Shown one piece after another: positions 7,928 to 15,305 of a DNA stretch of 29,479 nt; the first letter of the stretch is position 1, and each line of letters starts with the position of its first letter. This stretch comes from CAZDBA01 sp964503615. GTDB taxonomy: Bacteria; Planctomycetota; Planctomycetia; Pirellulales; Pirellulaceae. The DNA is taken from positions 1-29,479 of the forward strand of contig CAZDBA010000051.1 of the NCBI GenBank assembly GCA_964503615.1. Direction: 5' to 3'. Made by a program: the position numbers and the translations under genes. The notes beneath the pieces are model-generated. The model was not told the DNA's origin, ran no database searches, and was given only the letters and a program-made list of their open reading frames with translations.

Positions 7928-8131
7928 TTATGCGCCATATTTGACTCGTTTGGAAACAGTTTTCATTGTTCCAAGCGAGTCTTTCTTTTTGCGCACACGT
8001 GTTGCTCCCATACACGCCAGTTCTACCAATTGCAGCCTTTTTGGAGGCGGCGGTTGGCAATCGGAGTCTCCGGCCTTGGGCTTGGAGAGCTTCATGTCGG
8101 CGTCGCAGCTAGGACATTTGACGTTAAGCAT
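7928..8131 (-). CDS. Possible small CxxC protein
   Basis: A minus-strand frame whose internal ATG at 8131 gives about 67 residues starting MLNVKCPSCDADMKLSKPKAG. The CPSC knuckle near the N-terminus resembles the many small zinc-ribbon-start proteins of planctomycetes, and further Cys residues follow, but a second CxxC pair is missing. The rest is basic with a short run of prolines. There is no clear ribosome binding site, and its 3' end runs through the tRNA terminator hairpin, which is a reason for doubt. It may be a decayed gene. The longer TTG start at 8173 looks less likely. Confidence 0.3.
   Translation of the reverse strand: MLNVKCPSCDADMKLSKPKAGDSDCQPPPPKRLQLVELACMGATRVRKKKDSLGTMKTVSKRVKYGA
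7943..7990 (+). terminator. Intrinsic terminator after tRNA-Asn
   Basis: A 13-base-pair stem, GACTCGTTTGGAA (7943-7955) with TTCCAAGCGAGTC (7969-7981), contains a single T-G wobble. It is followed directly by the T-rich run CTTTCTTTTT (7981-7990). Stem length, short loop and T run fit a rho-independent terminator for the tRNA transcript. Confidence 0.72.
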
Positions 8132-8183
8132 TAATCGACTTGCACGTTCGAGTCGATTACACGCACCGGTCAATATAGAAAAA

Positions 8184-8225
8184 GCTACGCGATAGCGCAG
8201 ATTTGAACTGAGCTATGAGCGTAGC
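8184..8225. terminator. Bidirectional hairpin downstream of dockerin gene
   Basis: GCTACGC (8184-8190) pairs with GCGTAGC (8219-8225), and inner ATAGC pairs with GCTAT. T-rich sequence flanks it on both strands: GTTTTCTTTC after it on the plus strand and TTTTTCTATATT after it on the minus strand. It could end transcripts arriving from the minus-strand dockerin gene. Confidence 0.45.
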
Positions 8226-8292
8226 GTTTTCTTTCGGCGACGGCGTACTAAAGGATGCTTGCTGGTCGCTGCCAATGTAAGGCCACTTCCAG

Positions 8293-8336
8293 GCTCCAGC
8301 AACGGTTGCCACAAGGGTAACCGTTAACGTGGAGCC
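8293..8336. repeat. Long two-part hairpin
   Basis: GGCTCC (8293-8298) pairs with GGAGCC (8331-8336) and, inside it, AACGGTT (8301-8307) pairs with AACCGTT (8319-8325). This gives 13 base pairs around an 11-base loop. Just upstream, TCTGTGAT (8353-8360) is the inverse of ATCACAGA (8392-8399). The role is unknown: mRNA 3' structure, dispersed repeat or small RNA. Confidence 0.5.
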
Positions 8337-8405
8337 AGAAGTAAAACGATCGTCTGTGATAAACCTAAATTCTGGATTCAAGTCAAACGAGATCACAGAG
8401 TCATA

Positions 8406-9872
8406 CTAAGGACTGGCTAAGATCGCGATGAACGGGGAGATGTCTCCGAAGTCAACCATCCCGTTGCAATCGATATCAGCTTCAAGCTGGAATTCACCTG
8501 AAGTCAGAAGCGTAATGAATGGTGCGATATCTGAAAACGTTACAAAAGTGTCTAAGTTGACATCTCCAAGTCTTGTCCCGAGAAGGTCTTTGATGTTAAC
8601 AGTTGTCAACGCATTGCCGACACGGGTTCCATCCAGATCGTCGAAGGTGACGGTCACCACTAAAGTACCATCATCAGCCAAGTTGAAGCCCCCGGTAGTA
8701 AAATTATCGACAACCAGATCTTCGAAAACACCATCTCCGTTGTAGTCCACGTTCATCGTGACGCCTTCGGTTAGGATAATGGTATCATTGAAAATAAGGA
8801 GAGAATTTCCACTGTCGGTATTCCAAAGACTGACGTAATCTCCACGGCTGTTAATGCTAATGCCACTCATGGAAGAGAAGGTATCTCCATTAGGCGCCAA
8901 TTCATCTTCAGCGAATACCACTTCGCCGTTGACAAGCGTGTAGTCGATTGAGTTGTCTGATCTCGATTGAGTGATCCAGTCGCCGGTCTCAGCGATGGCT
9001 GCGTCAATTGTATTGTCGTAGGTCACTGAAACACCACCAGGCGTTGTGTGAGTCGTAAGCCCTTGTTGTGCTAAAACGGTGCCGTTTACAGCGATTGCCG
9101 TGTCGAAATCGCCATCGTCATCAAAACGAATTTCGGAGATCCAATTGGTTCCCTCGGCGCTTAGATAAAATTCAGTAAAGGATTCAATGAAGCCTGTTGC
9201 AGTATCATCTTGTAGTGCAAATCCGGGAAGAGTGCTGTTGCCTGTAGCTAGTACAGTTGACCCAAGCGACAAGAAGTCGTCGAAATCAGGATCCGGAATC
9301 ATACCTGTCCCGTCAGAGTCATATTGACCACCAACTCTACCGTCATTAGTTAGCTGCGTTTGGCTAAAAATATCACCGTATTCACTTAGCGGGGCGCCTG
9401 CGGGCGATGCATCACCTTGGGCGATAAGTCGGTTTAAGGTTGTGCCATCCCAAAAAATGGCGGCTGAATTCCCAGCGTGAAACGCAGCTTGACCAGCGTC
9501 GTTTACTCTTACGACACTTTCAGCAACAAACCCAATAGGCTCTCCTGCTAACATCTCCCCTTGCCGTGCAAGTACGGTTTGGGTGCCGGTTTGCAAATCG
9601 ATGATGACAGCGGCGTCATCCTCCTCAGTAGGAGCTAGAAGCTCAGCTTCAACTCCGATGTAACGGCCATTGGTACTAATGTCAGGTCGTCCGACCAACC
9701 TTTCGATGTCTTCAGGAAATCCAATGTTGGCGTTTGGATTTGTCGGAAATGTAGCTGATTGCTCGGAAAGAAGAACAGTCAATTGAGCTTGTGCGGCGGA
9801 AGGTAGAAAAACAGCTAAAGTAAGCAATGCGGAAATTGTTAAGCGATTCAAAGCAGGCTCCAGTCGAGGCAT
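8406..9872 (-). CDS. Secreted protein with C-terminal dockerin-like repeats
   Basis: A 488-residue exported protein. The signal peptide covers about residues 1-30 (NRLTISALLTLAVFLPSAAQAQ). The long middle part, about 30-430, is acidic and beta-rich with recurring phrases such as ..NDAGQAAF.., ..TNDGRVGG.., ..INSRGDYVS.. and ..LADDGTLVV.., which look like degenerate repeats of about 50 residues as found in beta-propeller-like planctomycete proteins. The C-terminus (about 436-488) holds two calcium-binding dockerin-type repeats, LGDVNLDTFVTFSDIAPFI and ADIDCNGMVDFGDISPFI. In cellulosomes dockerins bind cohesins; in planctomycetes these repeats are common in exported proteins and their partner is unknown. 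No enzyme motif was seen. The stand-alone gene has a dyad (CTGTAT/ATACAG) about 30 bases upstream of the start. Confidence 0.9.
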   Translation of the reverse strand: MPRLEPALNRLTISALLTLAVFLPSAAQAQLTVLLSEQSATFPTNPNANIGFPEDIERLVGRPDISTNGRYIGVEAELLAPTEEDDAAVIIDLQTGTQTVLARQGEMLAGEPIGFVAESVVRVNDAGQAAFHAGNSAAIFWDGTTLNRLIAQGDASPAGAPLSEYGDIFSQTQLTNDGRVGGQYDSDGTGMIPDPDFDDFLSLGSTVLATGNSTLPGFALQDDTATGFIESFTEFYLSAEGTNWISEIRFDDDGDFDTAIAVNGTVLAQQGLTTHTTPGGVSVTYDNTIDAAIAETGDWITQSRSDNSIDYTLVNGEVVFAEDELAPNGDTFSSMSGISINSRGDYVSLWNTDSGNSLLIFNDTIILTEGVTMNVDYNGDGVFEDLVVDNFTTGGFNLADDGTLVVTVTFDDLDGTRVGNALTTVNIKDLLGTRLGDVNLDTFVTFSDIAPFITLLTSGEFQLEADIDCNGMVDFGDISPFIAILASP

Positions 9873-10219
9873 GTAGATTTATGAGATATCCAATATAGCT
9901 AACTGTATGAATTAATACAGACATGTTTTCGTTGGAGAGGGGATATTGTGGGGCATGAAGCGTTGTGCGCTTAATGATGTTATGCGGTAAATAGAATCCA
10001 AGTGCAGTGTGAAGCCCGTCGAATGGACCGAGCAAAGGAAAGCGATCTTCAATGCTCTCGAAACACTCGGCAAACGAAGTTCGAGCAACAAACAAGCATT
10101 GAGATCGCGCCGATAATCGCCAAGGGCAAAATCCTGGAGCATATCGTTAACACCTCGTCTAAAAAACATGAAAGCAAACGCAAGTACGATTAGGGCTGAT
10201 CACCTTCGCCACTCGTTTC
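9873..10219. other. Spacer between two minus-strand genes
   Basis: About 350 bases with overlapping open frames on both strands, none with motifs or a good ribosome site. It contains the dyad CTGTAT-GAATTA-ATACAG at 9903-9920, 31 bases before the dockerin gene start, which could be an operator, and a small AAGCG-TTGTG-CGCTT hairpin at 9958-9972. Confidence 0.4.
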
Positions 10220-10417
10220 CTATTTCGAAAAAGCCGCTTGCCAGGCACTATTCCCGCCGAAGATACAAAAAAGAAAAATTACTGCACTACTGCTGATTAC
10301 ATGAGGTGGAATTGATTCTGTTCCGGGCTCGTATACAGCATTGAAACGTAGCACCATAAGTACGACACCAATTGCAAGACCGATGAAACCGCCGAGATTT
10401 ATGTTGACATTTTCCAT
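10220..10417 (-). CDS. Small two-helix membrane protein, unknown
   Basis: A 65-residue protein with two hydrophobic segments, about 9-23 (GGFIGLAIGVVLMVLRF) and 42-57 (ISSSAVIFLFCIFGG), joined by a polar loop. The start ATG (10415-10417) follows an AGGA site about 8 bases upstream, which supports translation. Glycines in the first helix suggest tight helix packing. I recognise no family. It stands alone between two repeat-bearing spacers. Confidence 0.6.
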   Translation of the reverse strand: MENVNINLGGFIGLAIGVVLMVLRFNAVYEPGTESIPPHVISSSAVIFLFCIFGGNSAWQAAFSK

Positions 10418-10637
10418 TACTTTGTCCTATTTCTGTTACGTTTAAAAACGAGCACTCTTCACACAAAGTGAAAAGCATGCTTGACCAACCAGATCAATAA
10501 AGAAACAGTCCACCGCTCCAGTTTTAGCCATCGCCCAATATTTTTTTGGGAAATATGAACGGCACGGGTGTAACACGCCTAAGAGCAAAAGATTTCCTGC
10601 AGATCGCAGTTACCAACGCAGTAGCAATTTGTTTTGG

Positions 10638-10737
10638 AAACACAGAGAAATAGTGATCACAGAGCCGGGCACGAAAAAGACGAGAAGAAAGCGCACGGTT
10701 TTGACCAAAACTCTGTGGCCTCCGTGCCTCTGTGTTT
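10638..10737. repeat. Nested CACAGAG inverted-repeat element
   Basis: AAACACAGAG (10638-10647) is the exact inverse of CTCTGTGTTT (10728-10737). Inside it, CACAGAG (10658-10664) is the inverse of CTCTGTG (10711-10717), and GGCACG (10668-10673) of CGTGCC (10723-10728). The two copies on each arm are 17 bases apart. The spacer of 10418-10822 that holds it has no supported gene; the 65-codon frame through it is a by-product of the repeat. Such CTCTGTG-CCTCTGTG elements recur in many bacterial genomes (general knowledge). GATCACAGAG also occurs at 8391-8400. Confidence 0.65.
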
Positions 10738-10822
10738 TACCCTTCTCCCATCTGAGCTCTTCACCTAGCGCAGTTCCCAATGCAGCAATGAATTGGTTGG
10801 AAACACGGTTTGAGCAGCTTGG

Positions 10823-13057
10823 CTAACGCCTGCCCTCGATCACCTTAATGACTCGGTCAAGCTCTTCCTGCCTGATATTTTCCATCTCACTCGCGCTCAG
10901 GCTTCGCAAACTTGGCACGGACTCGATCGTCTTGAGCCCCGTTTCGTCGAACGGATTGAAACCGACAGAAAGTGATCGGAGATTTTGAAGTTCCGTAAGA
11001 AATAACAAATCTTTGTTGGTGAGATTCAGACCATGAATATTCAACGTTTCCAGATTCTTACATCTAGCAAATTCTTGCATCGCATCCGGGCTCAAACGTG
11101 TACAGGACGCGATGGCAAGCGACCTAAGTTGCTCAAGCTTGACAAGCTCTTCTATTGACTGGCTGGTTATCCGTGTTGAAACCAATTCCAGTGTTTGAAC
11201 ATTTGGACTGTTAGTTGTGATTGACTTTAAAACGACATCTCCCACAGAAGTGTTATTCAAATCGATACTTGTCAGGCTGGGCGTATCAGCGAAAACATCC
11301 GCAATTCGGTCATCCAGCAACGCACCTTGAAAGCAAATCGCTTGGAGGTAGGGTAGGTTGCTGATCAAACGAAACCCTTTGTTGGTCAGTTTCTGAGATG
11401 GGACTACCAAAATTTTCAACGATTCAACTTTTGACAAGTGTTTCATGCTCTTGTCTGTCAGTCCACAACCCCAACTACTAAACGACCTTAGGTTCGTTTG
11501 GTGCAAGTCCTTCAAGTCATCATCTTTGACATTAACGTGGTCCAGCGTCAGGTAAGACAACGACCTCGGCAGGCCTTTCAATCCTTTTTGGGGCAATTTA
11601 GAGTTCTTCAAAGACAGAGAATTGATTCCATCCAGCCCTTGCAACGGTGAAAAATCTTCCTCGCCACGGAGATCGGCACCCTGGAAGGAAACGGTCCCGC
11701 CCTTGAATGTTCCTCCAAGACTCGCCACCCAAGCAGTTGACTGGTCAGCGTTAAACGCCACAAGAGGTTTTTCACGCGTTTCCTGACCAAGAGTCGATTG
11801 AGCATCGCCATTTGATGCGGACGCTCCAACTCTACTGCCGAAGTTATCTATCGTTTCCTTTTCTACCAGTTGCGATTCGCTTTGCTCTTCCGTTGATTTG
11901 TCGCTTCGCAGCGCCATTGTGAGAGGGTAAATTCCCAGAAGTAACAACAACCCCAGAACCCAAGCTACATGGACTGCTTTCGAATTTCGTCCACCTGTAT
12001 CGTTCTTGGGGCCAGAAGAAACTGGCCTTGAATCCAACTGCTCTTGGCTGACAATCGGTTCGTTCACGTTCCGCTTTGCAAGTTTCCCCGAACTCAATCC
12101 AACCTCATCAGCTTCTGTAGAAATCACATTTCGATAACTGTTTGCATAAAGCGTCAGTAAGTCAGAATTTTCCGTGAACTCCTGAAGTCGCGCGCACACT
12201 TCGCCTGGGCCACTGGGACGATCGGTCGGGTTCTTGGCAAGCATCTCCCTAATCAGGCGACTGATTTTTTCCGGGACTTCGGCGCGTATTTGTTTGACGG
12301 GAGTCGGCGATTTGAAACGGTGAGCCGCGATCTTGTCTGTTGAGTCGTGAAAAGGTGTCTGCCCCGTTAGCAGGTAGTAAAACGTTCCACCCAGGCTGTA
12401 CAGATCCACGCGAATGTCAGGCTTGCTGGATTTGGCAATTTGCTCGGGAGCAATAAAATCGACAGTGCCCAGCATCTGTTGAGGATTGGTGATTGTCGTG
12501 TCAATTGCTCCTTCAACTGCTTTGGCAATGCCCCAATCGATCACAACGACAACACCCATCTCCTGGAGCATCAGGTTGCTCGGTTTGATGTCTCGGTGCA
12601 CCAACCTCAATTCCCATGTTTTTTCCAGCGTTGCTGCACACTGGTAAACGACGTCACAGGCATCGGCGATGTTTAAACGCTCTTGCTGCTGCATTACCTG
12701 GGCAAAATTGGGGCCATCGATGATTTCCATCGTAAAATAGGGATGCGGACCTTCCAATGAACATCGATGATAGGTCGCTACGTTGGCCAGCTGGCTAAGC
12801 TTATTTACTGTGTTGATCTCTCGCACAAATCGAGCGTGGATGTCGTGGGCAAGATCTGGGTTGCTTAGCAGATATTTTCGATTCAATGACTTAAGTGCAA
12901 CTGTCGAACCCATGCTTTCGCAATAAACTTCAAAGACAGCACCTCCACCTCCGTCACCAATAAATCGCACGAACTGGTAACCGTCTTTCTTTAGAGTTCT
13001 GAAGAGACTCAAGTACTCAGGTGGCGGAATGCTCTTTCGGCTCTCAGGACTGCTCAT
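10823..13057 (-). CDS. Membrane Ser/Thr protein kinase with LRR sensor domain
   Basis: A 744-residue receptor-like Hanks-type kinase. The kinase domain spans about 26-295: glycine loop GDGGGGAV (34-41), ATP lysine K56 (VALK), catalytic loop HRDIKPSN (154-161), metal-binding D174 in IDWG (DWG in place of DFG), and APE at 203-205. A linker leads to one membrane segment at about 363-383 (VAWVLGLLLLLGIYPLTMAL). Residues from about 435 to the end form leucine-rich repeats of the cysteine-containing/RNI-like type (L..L.L..T.I....IEEL..LEQLRSLAI). With the kinase inside, the repeats face outward as a likely ligand sensor. The start ATG overlaps the stop of the sigma factor gene by ATGA, so the two are coupled; the kinase probably controls that sigma factor (inference from this well-known planctomycete arrangement). 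Confidence 0.93.
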   Translation of the reverse strand: MSSPESRKSIPPPEYLSLFRTLKKDGYQFVRFIGDGGGGAVFEVYCESMGSTVALKSLNRKYLLSNPDLAHDIHARFVREINTVNKLSQLANVATYHRCSLEGPHPYFTMEIIDGPNFAQVMQQQERLNIADACDVVYQCAATLEKTWELRLVHRDIKPSNLMLQEMGVVVVIDWGIAKAVEGAIDTTITNPQQMLGTVDFIAPEQIAKSSKPDIRVDLYSLGGTFYYLLTGQTPFHDSTDKIAAHRFKSPTPVKQIRAEVPEKISRLIREMLAKNPTDRPSGPGEVCARLQEFTENSDLLTLYANSYRNVISTEADEVGLSSGKLAKRNVNEPIVSQEQLDSRPVSSGPKNDTGGRNSKAVHVAWVLGLLLLLGIYPLTMALRSDKSTEEQSESQLVEKETIDNFGSRVGASASNGDAQSTLGQETREKPLVAFNADQSTAWVASLGGTFKGGTVSFQGADLRGEEDFSPLQGLDGINSLSLKNSKLPQKGLKGLPRSLSYLTLDHVNVKDDDLKDLHQTNLRSFSSWGCGLTDKSMKHLSKVESLKILVVPSQKLTNKGFRLISNLPYLQAICFQGALLDDRIADVFADTPSLTSIDLNNTSVGDVVLKSITTNSPNVQTLELVSTRITSQSIEELVKLEQLRSLAIASCTRLSPDAMQEFARCKNLETLNIHGLNLTNKDLLFLTELQNLRSLSVGFNPFDETGLKTIESVPSLRSLSASEMENIRQEELDRVIKVIEGRR

Positions 13058-13695
13058 TTTTCTTTCGCCATAGGATCATTTCCATCATCGCCAAGCATTT
13101 TCTCTAGTTTTCGTTTAACGCGACGATTGAAATTGTAGACATCCTCCCGCGTAATTCCTAATTGGTCTGCAACTTCTTCCGCACTCAGTTTTCGAAGCTT
13201 CGTTCGAAAGTAGGCTTGCCACACCTGGGTCGGGAAGGAAGAGGCGACCTCCCTTACCCGATTCGAGAATTCAGAATCGGGAAGAACACTCAAGCGAGTC
13301 GTCATCGCGCCCTCATCCGAATGGGCTACAAGGTTACGAATCAGCATATCCCCTTGCTCATCCGATTTGACTCGAAATTTACGAGAGGAGTGGCTGAACA
13401 AATTGAGCATCAGGTTCTGGTGAACTTTTCGCAGCCAGGCAACGATCGAAACGCCTTCTCGCAACTCAAATTTTTTCTCTCGAAAGTAAACAAAGGTTCT
13501 GAGAATCACTTCGTCGGCCAAGTCTTCTGAATCGTTTTGCGAAAGTTTCTTGCTACATCCCAACCGTATCAACATCAACCGATACTTTTCTACAAACTCA
13601 ACCCAAGCTTCCTCGTCCATCGCTACCATTTTGCCAGTGAGTGCGTGCTGCGCGTCTTGAGTTGTCTCGATACTCTGTGGTTCATTTTTGTTCAT
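13054..13695 (-). CDS. ECF-type RNA polymerase sigma factor
   Basis: A 213-residue sigma70-family protein with only regions 2 and 4. Region 2 covers about 28-100 (WVEFVEKYRLMLIRLG, DSEDLADEVILRTFVYF, VAWLRKVHQNLMLNLF). Region 4 covers about 145-200 with a helix-turn-helix (SAEEVADQLGITREDVYNFNRRVKRKLEKML). There is no anti-sigma gene beside it. Instead the Ser/Thr kinase gene follows with a 4-base overlap, as in the planctomycete kinase-linked ECF groups, where phosphorylation is thought to replace anti-sigma control. The ATG start has an AGGA site 6 bases upstream. Confidence 0.9.
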   Translation of the reverse strand: MNKNEPQSIETTQDAQHALTGKMVAMDEEAWVEFVEKYRLMLIRLGCSKKLSQNDSEDLADEVILRTFVYFREKKFELREGVSIVAWLRKVHQNLMLNLFSHSSRKFRVKSDEQGDMLIRNLVAHSDEGAMTTRLSVLPDSEFSNRVREVASSFPTQVWQAYFRTKLRKLSAEEVADQLGITREDVYNFNRRVKRKLEKMLGDDGNDPMAKEK

Positions 13696-14013
13696 TTGGA
13701 ATCCTGATCTTTGGTACTAATCAATGCCACCTTGAGAAACAAATGACGTCGCAAGTTTTCGCCACAATTCTGAATTAATCAATGTAATAGTTGGAAAACG
13801 TATCGCAACACGTTGGTATACCTTGCTTTGCGCGAACCCTCCCAAATCCGAGTTTTGAGCTGCCTCTTTCACACTTGGGATTCAAACGGCCAAAAAAATT
13901 CGCTGAATTTTCGGGAATGATGGCCAATCTGAGCTGAGCAATTTGTTTCCTTAATTGTCAGCAGGCCATGGTGCCTCATTCAGTTTTCAATTAGCTCAAC
14001 TCAAGGAACAGTC
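13696..14013. other. Divergent promoter region, sigma/kinase versus 14014 gene
   Basis: About 320 bases between divergent genes. The last 50 bases carry a leader (13957-13993) resembling the one at 14467-14502 before the next gene. No coding frame is supported here. Confidence 0.4.
13957..13993 (+). repeat. Leader sequence copy A, before 14014 gene
   Basis: This reads GTCAGCA, then a TGG/TGCC core, then ATTCAGTTTTCAATTA. With two small gaps it aligns to 14467-14502 at roughly 70 percent identity. Each copy lies 15-21 bases ahead of the ribosome site or start of a gene for an unknown membrane protein, so it may be a shared promoter or a duplicated upstream region. Confidence 0.4.
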
Positions 14014-14418
14014 GTGAAAATGAATAAATTCGTAGTTGTAAAGGATGGCAACTGCCCCTTCTGTCACTGTTCAGATGTAAAAAAACACAATCCGGGACAT
14101 CAATCAGGAACTCCCAATAACTTTAGAATCGTAAGTGACAAAGTGTGCGAAAGTTGCGGAGCGATCTGGTCACCACCGGTTCCAAATTGGCTATCGGTTT
14201 TAACCGTTTTGTTTGGAGTCATGCTGCTAGTCGTGGCTACTGGACCGTTCTTTTGGTTGATTGATTCGAGGCACATTTCGAAATTTGGAAAATTAGCGAC
14301 AGTCCTATTCGTAATTTTGTCCTGTGGGATTATTTGGACAGGAGTTCGATCGTTAATCAGGCCAAAGGATGTCGCCCAAGTACGTTTACATCCAAATGAA
14401 GTTGAAAGCGTGAATTAA
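14014..14418 (+). CDS. Zinc-ribbon membrane protein, unknown
   Basis: A 134-residue protein. Residues about 14-52 form a zinc-ribbon-like unit with CPFC and CESC pairs, which can bind one metal ion. Two membrane helices follow at about 59-83 (WLSVLTVLFGVMLLVVATGPFFWLI) and 93-110 (KLATVLFVILSCGIIWTGV), then a short polar tail. I chose GTG 14014 because AAGGA (14003-14007) lies 6 bases ahead; ATG 14020 would be 12 away. The combination of N-terminal zinc ribbon and two helices is common in uncharacterised bacterial membrane proteins. No function can be given. It lies divergent from the sigma/kinase pair and upstream of another unknown membrane protein. Confidence 0.8.
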   Translation: MKMNKFVVVKDGNCPFCHCSDVKKHNPGHQSGTPNNFRIVSDKVCESCGAIWSPPVPNWLSVLTVLFGVMLLVVATGPFFWLIDSRHISKFGKLATVLFVILSCGIIWTGVRSLIRPKDVAQVRLHPNEVESVN

Positions 14419-14420
14419 TC

Positions 14421-14438
14421 CCTTTGTTCTTTCAAAGG
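14421..14438 (+). terminator. Small hairpin after the zinc-ribbon gene
   Basis: CCTTTG (14421-14426) and CAAAGG (14433-14438) form a perfect 6-base-pair stem with loop TTCTTT, starting 3 bases after the stop codon. Without a T run it is a weak terminator or mRNA end structure. Confidence 0.3.
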
Positions 14439-14466
14439 CTAGTAAACGACCGGCTTCCTCGTGAAT

Positions 14467-14502
14467 GTCAGCAAGACGTGGGTGGCCTTATTCAATTTCA
14501 AT
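14467..14502 (+). repeat. Leader sequence copy B, before 14517 gene
   Basis: GTCAGCAAGACGTGGGTGGC followed by TTATTCAATTTCAATAA resembles the leader at 13957-13993. It ends just before the strong ribosome site AAAGGAGG (14503-14510). Confidence 0.4.
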
Positions 14503-14516
14503 AAAGGAGGATTCAG

Positions 14517-15146
14517 ATGGATTTTGACAAAGAAGAAATAGGTGGTTTTGCAATAATAGTTGTCGTGTTGATCTTGGGGTACTTGGTCTGGAATTCGAAA
14601 ATCTTTCAAACTTTTCGGCTTAGCTACGCGACCCAACCCGAATTGTTAGTCCCGGACTTTAACCGAGTCTTTTCACCTCGAACTACGGAAGAAATCTCAG
14701 GAGAGCTGGGCGTTGAAATTCCTTCATCCGCAAGACTAATTGCTTCAATGGTCATGCCCATTCAATTCAGTCGAGAAAGAGAATACCAGGCATATACCGA
14801 TATCTTTATCATTCCAGAAGCAGAAGCATTGGAGTTTATTCGAAGTCTGCCCTTAGGTGATCGCAATGAAGTAGGTGATCAGATCGAGTTCGAGTTGGAA
14901 ATCGGCCACGAAGTTGATCGCTATTTTCGCTGGTTGGTCTCAGATGGGATCCCGGTCAAAACACTTTCACAAAATGCAGATGGCGCAAAGCAATCTTCGG
15001 TCTCGATAAGCATCACGAACAAAGTTACTGCGGATGAAAAGGAAATCCGTTTCGAATCGAAGAGAATCGACTATTCGAATCCAGTTCCCACCGACCCCAA
15101 AATTGAAAAGCTCAAGCAAGACCTCTTCCAGAAATCCATGGACTGA
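14517..15146 (+). CDS. Membrane-anchored protein of unknown function
   Basis: A 209-residue protein with a single N-terminal membrane helix at about 9-26 (GGFAIIVVVLILGYLVW) and a polar remainder of about 180 residues, rich in short beta-like stretches, ending in a charged helix (KIEKLKQDLFQKSM). The near-perfect ribosome site AAAGGAGG, 6 bases before the ATG, suggests strong translation. No motif or family was recognised. With only eight residues before the helix, the bulk should face the periplasm. It shares an upstream leader with the preceding zinc-ribbon gene, and the two may respond to the same signal as the nearby sigma/kinase system (speculative). Confidence 0.75.
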   Translation: MDFDKEEIGGFAIIVVVLILGYLVWNSKIFQTFRLSYATQPELLVPDFNRVFSPRTTEEISGELGVEIPSSARLIASMVMPIQFSREREYQAYTDIFIIPEAEALEFIRSLPLGDRNEVGDQIEFELEIGHEVDRYFRWLVSDGIPVKTLSQNADGAKQSSVSISITNKVTADEKEIRFESKRIDYSNPVPTDPKIEKLKQDLFQKSMD

Positions 15147-15305
15147 CATTGCCAAGGTAAATGAACTGTAACCCCTGCTCGAATCCACTTAAACCGAATT
15201 GTTTTCAGTTTCGTAAGGCTTTCTTTTGTTGGCCTACAAACTAAAATGTTGGGAACGACGCAAGTTCGATTTACCTCAGCCCTCCGTAATTGGAAACAGA
15301 CTTTA

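Noticed and set aside
8157..8396. 79-codon minus-strand frame right after the dockerin gene
   Set aside because: It starts with GTG, lacks a ribosome site and runs straight through two strong hairpins; more likely non-coding structured DNA.
10629..10826. 65-codon plus-strand frame
   Set aside because: It is the translation of the CACAGAG inverted-repeat element, with no protein motif.
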